Assembly: GCA_902635045.1 (NCBI GenBank)
Contig: CACPMT010000001.1
Span: 218,993 to 282,992 of the forward strand
Direction: 5' to 3'
DNA length: 64,000 bases
Source of the DNA: an uncultured SAR86 cluster bacterium
GTDB taxonomy: Bacteria; Pseudomonadota; Gammaproteobacteria; Magnimaribacterales; AG-339-G14
The notes under the pieces are model-generated. The model was not told the DNA's origin. It searched no databases and worked only from the letters and a program-made list of their open reading frames with translations. Made by a program: the position numbers and the translations under genes. Positions 8,418 to 17,666 of this stretch are shown piece by piece; positions within the stretch are counted from its first letter, which is position 1; the number at the start of each line of letters is the position of its first letter.

Positions 8418-8436
8418 AGCGACATAATCTGTCGCT
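8418..8436. promoter_or_regulatory. Perfect inverted repeat AGCGACA-TAATC-TGTCGCT, candidate WYL-regulator operator
   Basis: 7-bp perfect arms with a 5-nt spacer, about 36 bp upstream of the WYL gene start and in the divergent spacer with ORF 8474. Confidence 0.5.
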
Positions 8437-8473
8437 TCTTGTAACTATAGTACGCCGCTTTCTAAAAATAAAT

Positions 8474-8728
8474 ATGATCAGAAAATTAGATAAAAAAACA
8501 CTTCATGAGTCCATGATAGATACTTCAATTGCATTGCCAATTGCTTGGGTAACTTCCTATGGTACTTTGGCTTTGATGATGAATTTGGGCATGGCAAATG
8601 CCTTTTTAATTTCTGCAATACAGACTTTGGTTTTGACTATTGTCTCGGTAGTCAGAAAATATATTGTAAGATCGGTTTTTAAAAAAACCAAAAATTTTTC
8701 GACTAATCAGGTCTTAGTGCCAAGATAA
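8474..8728 (+). CDS. Small membrane protein, resembles phage-associated DUF7220-type proteins
   Basis: Two hydrophobic segments followed by SVVRKYIVRSVFKK. Resemblance to the S..R.Y..RR.F pattern of phage-encoded small proteins is from memory. Confidence 0.5.
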   Translation: MIRKLDKKTLHESMIDTSIALPIAWVTSYGTLALMMNLGMANAFLISAIQTLVLTIVSVVRKYIVRSVFKKTKNFSTNQVLVPR

Positions 8729-8729
8729 A

Positions 8730-8915
8730 ATGATTAAGAAAGAAGACAAAGATAAAGAAGAAGAAAAAAATAAGGACGGAGAGATCACTCAAGAGACTCT
8801 TGAAGCGCTTGCAAAAAAATATAATGTTAAAATCTTGCCTGATGATCACCCGATCTACCGAGAGCCGCCAACCATTATTATTGGTCCTAGTATTAGAAAT
8901 AAAAAAAAGAAGTAA
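8730..8915 (+). CDS. Hypothetical highly charged 61-aa protein
   Basis: Open frame 1 nt after the preceding CDS; charged N-terminus and lysine-rich C-terminus. Confidence 0.45.
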   Translation: MIKKEDKDKEEEKNKDGEITQETLEALAKKYNVKILPDDHPIYREPPTIIIGPSIRNKKKK

Positions 8916-8931
8916 AATATTTAAATCTCTT

Positions 8932-9405
8932 TTAAATTTTTTTTGAAACTAGTATAGGGTAGGAAGATGATACTAATATTAAACCACAGCAAATTAATAC
9001 CCAGCCAGGAATAGAAATGCCCATAAGACTCCACATAACTTCAGCACAATTGCCATCACCTATAAATAGCATGCTTAAAGCATCAGCAAAATAAGATTTA
9101 TCAATTAGATAGGCAAGATCTGGTCCGCAAGTTGGTACTTGATCCGCCGGTAAAGATTGTAGATATAAATGCCTAGTGGCTGAGGCTGCACCGCCAGCAC
9201 TAAAAAATGCAGTGAGTCCAAAATAAACTTTTGGATATTGATTATGGATCAGTCCAATGAGGGCTGCCAAGCCAGCCAGAGCGACAGCAATGCGTTGAAT
9301 AATACACATTGGACAGGGCTCTAAGCCCAAAGCATATTCCATATAATAAGCAGTACCAAGCAAGGCCAGACAAAAAACCAATATAAAAGTAAGGGCTATT
9401 CTCAT
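8932..9405 (-). CDS. dsbB: Disulfide bond formation protein B
   Basis: EYALGLEPCPMCIIQRIA and LPADQVPTCGPDL cysteine motifs; four TM segments. Confidence 0.92.
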   Translation of the reverse strand: MRIALTFILVFCLALLGTAYYMEYALGLEPCPMCIIQRIAVALAGLAALIGLIHNQYPKVYFGLTAFFSAGGAASATRHLYLQSLPADQVPTCGPDLAYLIDKSYFADALSMLFIGDGNCAEVMWSLMGISIPGWVLICCGLILVSSSYPILVSKKI

Positions 9406-9458
9406 TATTTAAAAAAACTCTTACAGTAATTATATCTAACCATTAAACTAAAGTATCC

Positions 9459-12200
9459 ATGGTCAAACCAGAAAGCACTTCAGATAACGACGCCGTCATT
9501 TTGGTGGATGGTTCGTCTTATGTTTATCGTGCTTATCATGCGTTGCCACCGCTTTCGACTTCGACTGGTCAACCAACTGGCGCAGTCAGAGGCGTCACCA
9601 CCATGGTGATGCGAATTTTAGAAGATCATCCAGACAGTCCAGTGGGCATGATCTTTGATGCTAAAGGTAGTACTTTTCGACACGATATGTACGATCAGTA
9701 CAAAGCCAACCGGCCACCTATGCCAGATGATTTGCGCCCACAAATCCAACCTATTTATGACATTTGTGAAGCTTTGGGGTTGAAGATTTTTGTTGTTGAT
9801 AATGTCGAGGCGGATGATGTGATTGGCACTTTGGCCACTCAAGCAGAAGCGCAAGGTATCAAGACGGTGGTTTCGACGGGCGATAAAGACCTTGCGCAAC
9901 TGGTTACTAAAAATATTCGTTTGGTTAATACCATGAGTAATGAAGTTTTGGATGAAGCGGGCGTAATGAAAAAATTTGGCGTCAAACCAAATCAAATCAT
10001 CGACTATTTAGCTCTAGTTGGCGATACCTCAGATAATATTCCAGGCGTACAAAAAGTCGGCCCTAAAACAGCTGTGAACTGGTTAACTAAATACGAAACC
10101 GTTGAGAATATTATTACCAATGCTGAAGAAATTTCAGGCAAGGTTGGTGAATATCTTCGTGAAGGTATTGAACAATTAAAACTCTCCCAACAACTTACGA
10201 CCATTAAAAAAGATGTGGAATTAGATTTTGGTATTAATGATTTGAAAGTTGGTAAAAGAGATACTGATAAATTACACAAGCTTTTCACTGACCTAGAATT
10301 TAAAACACTTATTAAAAGTGCTACTGCTAAAGAGAAAGCCAAACCAACAAAAAAAGAATACGTTGCACCATCAACAGAAGAACATGTTCCGCCAAAAGCT
10401 GTCGATTCAAAATACCAATGTATTTTAACTGAGAAAGATCTTGATGCTTTGATAAAAAAATTATCCAAAGCAAAAATTCTAGCTCTTGATACCGAAACCG
10501 ATGGGCTTGATTTTACTGTGGCAAATTTAGTTGGTATTTCAGTTTCAGCTAAAGCTGGTGAAGCGGCTTATATTCCTATCCAGCATGACTATGAAGGTGC
10601 GCCCAAACAACTTTCAAAAAAAATGGTAATTGAAAAATTAAAACCCTTGCTTGAAAAAGTACCGGTAGTCGGTCAGCACATAAAATTTGATCGCAATGTT
10701 TTAGCTCAACACGGTTTGGAATTAAATAATATCGGTAGCGATAGCATGCTGATGTCCTATGTCCTTGACTCAACGGCAACTCGACATAATTTAGACGCGA
10801 TGGCTAAGTTTTATTTGAACTACGAGACGACAACTTATGAAGAAGTTGCTGGCAAAGGCGTCAAACAAATCACATTCAATCAGGTGAATTTAGAGAGTGG
10901 CAGCCATTATGCTGCAGAAGATGCAGATATTACTTTTCGTTGTTACGAATTATTAAAAGAAAAGCTTTCCCAAAAACCCGAGTTAGAAAAAGTGCTGTCT
11001 GAAATTGATCTACCAATGATTAAAGTTTTGTCAGAGGTTGAACAAAACGGTGCATTGATCGATCCAGACGTTCTGAGAATTCAATCCAACAATTTGGGGC
11101 AACGCATCAGCGGCTTGGAAGAAAAAGCTTTCAGTGAAGCTGGCAAAGAATTCAATTTGGCATCTACCAAAGATCTACGAGAAATATTTTTTGAGGAAAT
11201 GAACATGCCGGTAATGAAGAAAACGCCAGGCGGTCAGCCATCTACCGATGAATCGGTATTGCAAGATCTGGCAAGAGATTATGAACTTCCCAAAATTTTG
11301 TTGGAACATAGAACACTAGCAAAACTTAAAAATACTTATACCGATAGTTTGCCAGAGCAGATTTCACCAAAGACAGGCCGCATACACACTTCTTATCTAC
11401 AAGCTGTTACAACAACAGGAAGATTATCTTCAGCAGATCCAAACTTGCAAAATATTCCCATTAAAACCGAAGAGGGACGAATGATTCGTAACGCTTTTGT
11501 GGCGCCTAAGGGACAAAAACTTTTATCAATTGATTACTCGCAAATTGAATTAAGAATTATGGCTCATCTTTCTAAAGACAAAGGAATGATTTCGGCATTT
11601 CAAAATGGAGAAGACATTCACTCAGCGACAGCTGCAGAAGTTTTTGGAAATCCTGGAGAGGCCGCCTCTGAAGAAGACAGACGCAGTGCCAAAGCCATTA
11701 ACTTTGGTCTTATCTATGGCATGTCCGCTTTTGGCTTGGGCAAAGCTTTAGGCATCCCAAGGAATATGGCGCAAGAATATATCGATTCTTATTTTTCCAA
11801 ATATCCAGGTGTGAAGCTGTATATGGAACAAACCAAAGAAATCGCTCGAGAAAAAGGCTATGTCGAAACCTTGTTTGGACGAAGGCTATATTTACCAGGC
11901 ATTCATAGTGGTAGAACGAGACAAGCGGCAGAAAGAGCGGCAATTAATGCCCCGATGCAAGGTACGGCAGCAGATATTATGAAAATTGCCATGATTAATA
12001 TTCAAGATTGGTTGGAAAAAGAAAAGATAAAAGCAAAAATGATTTTGCAGGTGCATGATGAAGTTATTTTAGAAGTGGCCACCAAGGAGGCTGATTCGGT
12101 GGCAACAAAAATTTCAGAAATTATGTCAAAGGCAGCCAAACTAAGCGTGCCTTTGGAAGTTGAGAGCGGCATTGCCGATAATTGGGGCGAAGCACACTAA
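9459..12200 (+). CDS. polA: DNA polymerase I
   Basis: Full-length 5' nuclease, 3'-5' exonuclease (LALDTETDGL) and polymerase (RRSAKAINFGLIYGMSAFGL; QVHDEVILEV) domains. Confidence 0.98.
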   Translation: MVKPESTSDNDAVILVDGSSYVYRAYHALPPLSTSTGQPTGAVRGVTTMVMRILEDHPDSPVGMIFDAKGSTFRHDMYDQYKANRPPMPDDLRPQIQPIYDICEALGLKIFVVDNVEADDVIGTLATQAEAQGIKTVVSTGDKDLAQLVTKNIRLVNTMSNEVLDEAGVMKKFGVKPNQIIDYLALVGDTSDNIPGVQKVGPKTAVNWLTKYETVENIITNAEEISGKVGEYLREGIEQLKLSQQLTTIKKDVELDFGINDLKVGKRDTDKLHKLFTDLEFKTLIKSATAKEKAKPTKKEYVAPSTEEHVPPKAVDSKYQCILTEKDLDALIKKLSKAKILALDTETDGLDFTVANLVGISVSAKAGEAAYIPIQHDYEGAPKQLSKKMVIEKLKPLLEKVPVVGQHIKFDRNVLAQHGLELNNIGSDSMLMSYVLDSTATRHNLDAMAKFYLNYETTTYEEVAGKGVKQITFNQVNLESGSHYAAEDADITFRCYELLKEKLSQKPELEKVLSEIDLPMIKVLSEVEQNGALIDPDVLRIQSNNLGQRISGLEEKAFSEAGKEFNLASTKDLREIFFEEMNMPVMKKTPGGQPSTDESVLQDLARDYELPKILLEHRTLAKLKNTYTDSLPEQISPKTGRIHTSYLQAVTTTGRLSSADPNLQNIPIKTEEGRMIRNAFVAPKGQKLLSIDYSQIELRIMAHLSKDKGMISAFQNGEDIHSATAAEVFGNPGEAASEEDRRSAKAINFGLIYGMSAFGLGKALGIPRNMAQEYIDSYFSKYPGVKLYMEQTKEIAREKGYVETLFGRRLYLPGIHSGRTRQAAERAAINAPMQGTAADIMKIAMINIQDWLEKEKIKAKMILQVHDEVILEVATKEADSVATKISEIMSKAAKLSVPLEVESGIADNWGEAH

Positions 12201-12313
12201 GCAGTGAACTTTTTTCAAAGGAGCTATGTCTAAAGACTTTCTCCTAAGAAAACTAAGGAATCTTCCTTAGAGCCCATTGATACTCTCTCTCCTCCTTTTT
12301 TGTCAATGGGCGC
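12201..12313. other. Structured convergent spacer polA/engB with three consecutive inverted repeats (candidate sRNA/terminator region)
   Basis: AGGAG...GTCT-AA-AGAC...CTCCT (12219-12245); CTAAGGAA-TC-TTCCTTAG (12253-12270); GCCCATTGA...TCAATGGGC (12272-12311). Confidence 0.45.
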
Positions 12314-12925
12314 TTAGGCGGATTCCACCCAAGATAAAATGTTCTTTGTCAGCTGTTCCACGCCATCATGCGTCTTGGCAGAAAACAATAGCGGTTCATT
12401 GAGTAACTTCAAATTTATCAATTCTTTTTTACTCGCCGATAAAACGTTTAATCCTTGGTTACGAGATAATTTATCGGCCTTGTTCAGTAACAATTGGACT
12501 GGGAGATGGTATTGCCTACACCAAGCTAAAAAATCTTGGTCAGCTTTCTGGAAGGGGTGTCTGATATCCATGATCAAAATAATGCCGCGTAGTGATTCTC
12601 TTGAATTCATGTAATTCGTAATCTGCCGACCCCAATCTTTTTGCATTTTTTTTGATGCTTTGGCATAACCGTAACCTGGCAAGTCAACGAGTTTATAGTC
12701 AACGTCACTATTGATGCTGAAAAAATTAATGGATTGAGTTCGACCTGGGGTATTGGAGGTTTTCGCCAGTTTTTTGGAGTTCGCTAAAGCATTGATAATG
12801 CTCGATTTACCCGAGTTTGAGCGGCCGCAAATGGCTACTTCGTTGCCAAAATCCTCAGGATATAGCTTAGCCTCAGTACAAGCCGATAAAAACTCTATAT
12901 TCAAATAACTACTTTTTCTATTCAT
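12314..12925 (-). CDS. engB: Ribosome biogenesis GTPase EngB/YsxC
   Basis: GRSNSGKSSIINAL, NTPGRTQSINFF, DLPGYGYAK, LNKADKL. Confidence 0.96.
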   Translation of the reverse strand: MNRKSSYLNIEFLSACTEAKLYPEDFGNEVAICGRSNSGKSSIINALANSKKLAKTSNTPGRTQSINFFSINSDVDYKLVDLPGYGYAKASKKMQKDWGRQITNYMNSRESLRGIILIMDIRHPFQKADQDFLAWCRQYHLPVQLLLNKADKLSRNQGLNVLSASKKELINLKLLNEPLLFSAKTHDGVEQLTKNILSWVESA

Positions 12926-12997
12926 CTCTAAAACAGGGCAAATTCAATTGCTATGGTATATAATTCACGCTCGCATAGCCCGCAATATAGAACAAAA

Positions 12998-13645
12998 ATG
13001 ATAAAAAAATTAATTTTTTCAGCTTTTATTTTACTTCTAGCGCCCTTATTCCATGCAGTATCAGCAGCTGATGCAAGTAAAATAGCCAAGGCTCCTCTTA
13101 GAGGAGACCCTATTGCTGGTGAAGGAAAAGTTATGGTTTGTGCTAGTTGTCACGGAGTCGATGGCAATAGTGTAGTTGGCCAGTGGCCAACTTTGGCAGG
13201 ACAACGAGAAAGCTATCTGTTTGATCAACTTGAACATATAAAGGACGGCGAAAGGGTGATTGCCTCGATGATGGGGTTATTGGATGCTTATGATTATGAT
13301 GATTTGAGAGATATGGCGGCTTATTATGCTGCGCAACAAGTAAAGGTTGGACAAGCGGAAAAAGAAAATTTAGCGCTTGGAGAAAAAATTTATAGGGCAG
13401 GAAATATAAATTCGGGTGTTCCTGCTTGTACGGGTTGTCACGGTGCCAAAGGAAAAGGCATAGAATCTGCTGGATATCCAATGTTAGGTGGTCAAAAGGC
13501 TGAATACGTAGTTACTTCTCTTATTGCATATCAAAATGGCAACAGAGGACATGACACTAAAGGAAAATCAATGCAAGGAATAGCTGCCAGACTTACTCTA
13601 GAAGAAATTCAGGCAGTGGCTAATTATGTCTCAGGTCTTTACTAA
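12998..13645 (+). CDS. Di-heme cytochrome c4
   Basis: Signal peptide; two CxxCH motifs (CASCHGVDG, CTGCHGAKG). Start 12998 favoured over 12953. Confidence 0.93.
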   Translation: MIKKLIFSAFILLLAPLFHAVSAADASKIAKAPLRGDPIAGEGKVMVCASCHGVDGNSVVGQWPTLAGQRESYLFDQLEHIKDGERVIASMMGLLDAYDYDDLRDMAAYYAAQQVKVGQAEKENLALGEKIYRAGNINSGVPACTGCHGAKGKGIESAGYPMLGGQKAEYVVTSLIAYQNGNRGHDTKGKSMQGIAARLTLEEIQAVANYVSGLY

Positions 13646-14258
13646 ATTTTTTGTTTTTTCTTTAATTTTTCTTCTTAGCGCTCAGTGCTCCGAAGCGGCA
13701 GACAAGTATAAACCTGGTAGACATTATGAGGTTTTATCGCAGCCAGTTTTAACTAGAGACAATTCTAAAGTCGAAGTCATTGAATTTTTTTGGTTTGGCT
13801 GTGGCCATTGCTTTACCTTGGAAGGCTCACTTACTGATTGGAAAAAAGAATTACCCACTTCAGTTGATTTCTACAGATACCCTGTCATCTGGAATAAAAT
13901 GGTGGAAACTCATGCAAAGTTATTTTTTATTGCTGAGGCTCTAAACAAACCAGAGATAATTGATGGCGTTTTCTCTGCCATTCATATTCAACAAAAAATG
14001 CTCGCCTCGGATAAGGAGATTATTCCTTTTATTAAGACCTACGGTGTATCAGAAGATGAATATATTGGCTTAATAAATTCCTTTGGTTTGAAAAATAATG
14101 TCAAAAAAGCTGATCTTTTTGGTCAAAAATACGGTATAAAAGGCGTCCCAACTTTCATTGTGAATGGTAAATACGCTGTTTCTGGAAATCGCGAGATTGG
14201 AACAAAGGATTTACTTGATGTGGTTGATTTTTTAATAGCGAAAGAAAGAAAACAATAA
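13626..14258 (+). CDS. dsbA: Thiol:disulfide interchange protein DsbA
   Basis: Signal peptide; VEFFWFGCGHCFTLE-type active site (FFWFGCGHC); GVPTFIVNGKY. Confidence 0.93.
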   Translation: MSQVFTKFFVFSLIFLLSAQCSEAADKYKPGRHYEVLSQPVLTRDNSKVEVIEFFWFGCGHCFTLEGSLTDWKKELPTSVDFYRYPVIWNKMVETHAKLFFIAEALNKPEIIDGVFSAIHIQQKMLASDKEIIPFIKTYGVSEDEYIGLINSFGLKNNVKKADLFGQKYGIKGVPTFIVNGKYAVSGNREIGTKDLLDVVDFLIAKERKQ

Positions 14259-15086
14259 ATGAGTAAATACAAGTCGAACCTGTTCATTCCGGGGCACACT
14301 CTTGACCGATTAGAGCGCGGCTTAAACAGCAATGCCGATGCCCTAATTATCGACTTAGAAGATGGTTGCCCAGCTGATAAAAAGATATTGGCACGAGAAG
14401 AACTCATTAATCTTCTTAAAGAAAATGCTTTTACCAAACCGGTTTTTATCAGAGTCAACGATGCGATGGATGCTATCGGCAGAGAAGATATTGATGCCAT
14501 TTCTCCATATCAAGATCAGATAGAAGCAATAATTCTTCCTAAAACTCAAAGTTTTGACTTTTTAGCAACTTTAGCTCCAATGATTGATTTTTCAAATAAG
14601 TTGGTTCCTTTAATCGAAACACCAAGAGCAATTGACACCGTAACGCAAATCGCTGCTTTCAAAGATGTCGTTGGTTTATTTTTTGGAGCTGCTGATTCTT
14701 CAGCTAGCTTGGGATGTAAGCTTGCTTGGGAGCCTTTGCTATATGCTAGACAAAAGGTAGTACTCGCAGCAGCAATGTATAACTTATTCACCATCGATGC
14801 GCCATTTTTTTATATTGATGATAAAGAAGGATTAAAAAAAGAAGCTGAAGCAGTTAAAAATCTAGGCTTTACAGGTAAAGCAGCCATCCATCCTGATCAA
14901 ATTGATTTTATTAATGAATCTTTTGCTCCTACTTCTGAAGAAATTGCTGAAGGTAAAAAAGTTTTAGAAGAGTATCAAAAATCAGGCGGAGGTGCAGTTA
15001 AGATTGACGGCCAAATGGTTGATGAGCCAATAGCTGAGGCTATGAGGCTCAAAATCTCTCTTGGAGAAGAAGAAAACGAAGACTAG
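14259..15086 (+). CDS. CitE-like CoA ester lyase (HpcH/HpaI aldolase family)
   Basis: LFIPGHTLDRLERGLNSNADALIIDLEDGCP; IETPRAI; GKAAIHPDQ. Confidence 0.88.
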   Translation: MSKYKSNLFIPGHTLDRLERGLNSNADALIIDLEDGCPADKKILAREELINLLKENAFTKPVFIRVNDAMDAIGREDIDAISPYQDQIEAIILPKTQSFDFLATLAPMIDFSNKLVPLIETPRAIDTVTQIAAFKDVVGLFFGAADSSASLGCKLAWEPLLYARQKVVLAAAMYNLFTIDAPFFYIDDKEGLKKEAEAVKNLGFTGKAAIHPDQIDFINESFAPTSEEIAEGKKVLEEYQKSGGGAVKIDGQMVDEPIAEAMRLKISLGEEENED

Positions 15087-15091
15087 ATTTT

Positions 15092-16285
15092 ATGTCGTCA
15101 CCCCTCAAAGGAATTAAAATTCTCGATTTAACGCACATGTTGGCTGGTCCTTACGGGACTATGGTTTTGGCTGACCTTGGTGCAGAAATTATAAAGATCG
15201 AGCCCCCATTAAAAGGAGAGATAACAAGAAACCTGTTGAAAAATGATCCGGATTATTCTGTAGATGGAGTGGGTGCCTACCATTTAACACTTGGAAGAAA
15301 TAAAAAAAGCTTAACCTTGGATCTAAAATCCGATCCAGGAAAGAATATTTTTTATCAATTGGTAAAAAAAGCCGATGTTGTCATTGATAACTTTAGCTCA
15401 GGTGTTACGAAACGACTTAAAATTGATCACGAAACCTTAAAGGCTCATAACGAAAAAATTATTTCTTGTTCGATAAGTGGTTTTGGCGAAGACGCTGAGT
15501 CGAATAGACCCGCATATGACAACGTCATCCAAGGTGTGAGTGGGTTAATGTCTTTTACCGGTTTGAATTCAGAAAATCCAGTAAAGTCAGGTGTTCCAAT
15601 AAGTGATTTATCGACTGGGCTTTTTGCCATCATTGGCATATTGACAGCTCTTAGAAAAAAAGAAGCAACTGGAATTGGTGAGAAAATTGATATATCTATG
15701 TTGGATTGTCAGGCTAGTTTATTGAATTATATGGCCACCATGCATTTAATTTCTGGGAAAGATCCAGAGCCTATTGGAAACGAACATCCTGTGCACACTC
15801 CCTTTAATTCATACAAGACCGCTGATGGTTTTATAATTTTAAGTGTTGTGCATGAGGACTTTTGGCCCAACCTCATCAAAGCTTTAGACTTAAAAGATTT
15901 AGACAAAGAGGAGTATAAGTCTGTTACTGGTAGGTCAAAAGATAGAGCCTTAATAGACTCAGTGCTGCAAAAGATATTTATTACTAATTCAACCGATCAT
16001 TGGTTGAAGATATTAAATGATCATCGAGTACCTTGTGGTCCAGTAAACAAATTATCCGAAGTTTTTAATGATCCAGATTTGATCAAAAGAGACATGATAG
16101 CTGAAGTCCTCCAACCTTCAGGGAAAGCAGTCAAAATGCCTGGCAACCCTGTAAAAATAGGAGATGCCAAAACAGAATACAAAAGTTCTCCAGAATTAGG
16201 TGAGCATTCTGCTGAAATTCTAAATAATTGGTTGGGAATGACTGAAGAGCAGATAGCCGAGCTAAAAGAAGAAAATATTATTTAA
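15092..16285 (+). CDS. CaiB/BaiF family CoA-transferase
   Basis: LKGIKILDLTHMLAGPYGTMVLADLGAEIIKIEPP; GRNKKSLTLDLK. Confidence 0.94.
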   Translation: MSSPLKGIKILDLTHMLAGPYGTMVLADLGAEIIKIEPPLKGEITRNLLKNDPDYSVDGVGAYHLTLGRNKKSLTLDLKSDPGKNIFYQLVKKADVVIDNFSSGVTKRLKIDHETLKAHNEKIISCSISGFGEDAESNRPAYDNVIQGVSGLMSFTGLNSENPVKSGVPISDLSTGLFAIIGILTALRKKEATGIGEKIDISMLDCQASLLNYMATMHLISGKDPEPIGNEHPVHTPFNSYKTADGFIILSVVHEDFWPNLIKALDLKDLDKEEYKSVTGRSKDRALIDSVLQKIFITNSTDHWLKILNDHRVPCGPVNKLSEVFNDPDLIKRDMIAEVLQPSGKAVKMPGNPVKIGDAKTEYKSSPELGEHSAEILNNWLGMTEEQIAELKEENII

Positions 16286-16308
16286 TAATAACTTGGACTA
16301 TCTCTATA

Positions 16309-16938
16309 ATGCACGATCATATGTATTCTTATAAAAAGATAATTATTTTAATAGTTTTTTTCGCAGGATTCGCGAGCTCATCTGATATGAGAGAATCCGC
16401 TATTGAAGAAAGAACCAAACCCGCAGGATCAATATGTCTAAAAGGTGATGGCTGTGGAATCTCTAGCGCTGGCCCTGGTTACAAAGTCAATCCTTTAGCC
16501 ACAATGACTAGCACACCAGTTGAAGTAAGTTCTAATAAAATTGCTTTGTCTGAAGGTCCCGAGCACGAAGTTAAAATGCTTAATTCGGGAGCGGATGGAA
16601 TTATGGTTTTTGAACCGGCTGTGATAAAAATTTCTAAAGGAGATACCGTCAATTTTGTAGCCACAGATATGTCTCATAATTCCGCTTCTCTTGATGGGAT
16701 GATTCCGGCAGGCGCAAATTCTTGGAATGGAGCCTTGAGTCAAGACATTAGTATTACTTTTACAGAGGAAGGAGTTTATGTCTATCAATGTACGCCACAC
16801 GCTATGATGGCAATGGTGGGCGTCATTCAAGTTGGCGAGGCTGTTAATTTGGATGCAGTAAAAGCTGAAGCTAGTCAGAAAAAATCCATTTTTGTGTCCA
16901 ATACCGATCGTTTAGATGAGTATCTGTCTAGGCTCTAA
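16309..16938 (+). CDS. Pseudoazurin-like cupredoxin with N-terminal extension
   Basis: VKMLNSGADGIMVFEPAVIKISKGDTVNFVATDMSHNSAS ... YVYQCTPHAMMAMVGVIQVG (type-1 Cu ligands H, C, H, M). Confidence 0.85.
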   Translation: MHDHMYSYKKIIILIVFFAGFASSSDMRESAIEERTKPAGSICLKGDGCGISSAGPGYKVNPLATMTSTPVEVSSNKIALSEGPEHEVKMLNSGADGIMVFEPAVIKISKGDTVNFVATDMSHNSASLDGMIPAGANSWNGALSQDISITFTEEGVYVYQCTPHAMMAMVGVIQVGEAVNLDAVKAEASQKKSIFVSNTDRLDEYLSRL

Positions 16939-17666
16939 AAAGCAGCAATTGCAGATTCTAAGTCTTTCCAATTTCTTACCTCTGGAACATGGCATTCCTG
17001 TCCATCAGGCCAAGAGTTCTCCAAGGCATTAAGCCATATTGCTTTAAAACCAACATTGAGTGCTCCTTCGATGTCATTTACAGGATGATCACCAACATGA
17101 CAAATTTCATTTGCTTTGAGCTTAGTGATCGACATCGCTTCTTCAAACATTTTTGCACCAGGCTTGCTGTCATTGACCATTTCCGCATTCAAATAAAAAT
17201 CAAACAAATGATCAATGCCTAAAGTTTTGATACTTGCATTACCGTTAGTCAAAACTCCTAGCTGGTATGTTTCTTTAAGTTTTTTTAAAACTTCTAGTAC
17301 ATGATCAAAATAGGTTACCTTATGGCGCTCATCTAAAAAAATTTTAAAGGCCTCTTCGGAATCTTTCAAAGCAACAGAACTCTCAACGCCATTTTCCAAC
17401 AACAATGTCTCAATAACTTTTTTTCTTAATTCAGACAATCTATTAGCTAGGGAAGGCTCAGCTTTGATTAGTGTTTGCCACATTTCTCTTTCTTTTTTAC
17501 TAAAAAGGATTCCATCCATTTGGGGATGTTTTCCGATCAACCAATCATTCGAAAGTTTATGAGAATTCATTATGACGTCATAGAGAGGCCACAAAGTGTC
17601 ATCTAAATCAAAAGTAACTGCTTTAATAGTCATATTATTTTTTGGCATGTGGATGGCTTTTATCAT
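16935..17666 (-). CDS. HAD-superfamily hydrolase, YigB-like
   Basis: AVTFDLDDTLWPL, GVLTNGN, CHVGDHPVNDIEGA; next to xerC as in enterobacterial dapF-xerC-yigB. Confidence 0.88.
   Translation of the reverse strand: MIKAIHMPKNNMTIKAVTFDLDDTLWPLYDVIMNSHKLSNDWLIGKHPQMDGILFSKKEREMWQTLIKAEPSLANRLSELRKKVIETLLLENGVESSVALKDSEEAFKIFLDERHKVTYFDHVLEVLKKLKETYQLGVLTNGNASIKTLGIDHLFDFYLNAEMVNDSKPGAKMFEEAMSITKLKANEICHVGDHPVNDIEGALNVGFKAIWLNALENSWPDGQECHVPEVRNWKDLESAIAAF

Noticed and set aside
9618-11943. Antisense ORFs inside polA (9618-9995, 10004-10468, 10576-10779, 11710-11943)
   Set aside because: Fully antisense to a well-conserved DNA polymerase I; composition reads as reverse-complement noise with no RBS or family signal.
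12272-12311. GCCCATTGA...TCAATGGGC as a simple intrinsic terminator
   Set aside because: The T-tract lies within the loop rather than after the stem on either strand, so it is not a canonical terminator. Kept only as part of the structured spacer.
12953-12997. First 15 codons of cytochrome c4 ORF
   Set aside because: The signal peptide starts at MIKKLIFSAF (12998).
14123-14794. Antisense ORFs over dsbA/citE-like genes
   Set aside because: Antisense to conserved genes; shadow ORFs.
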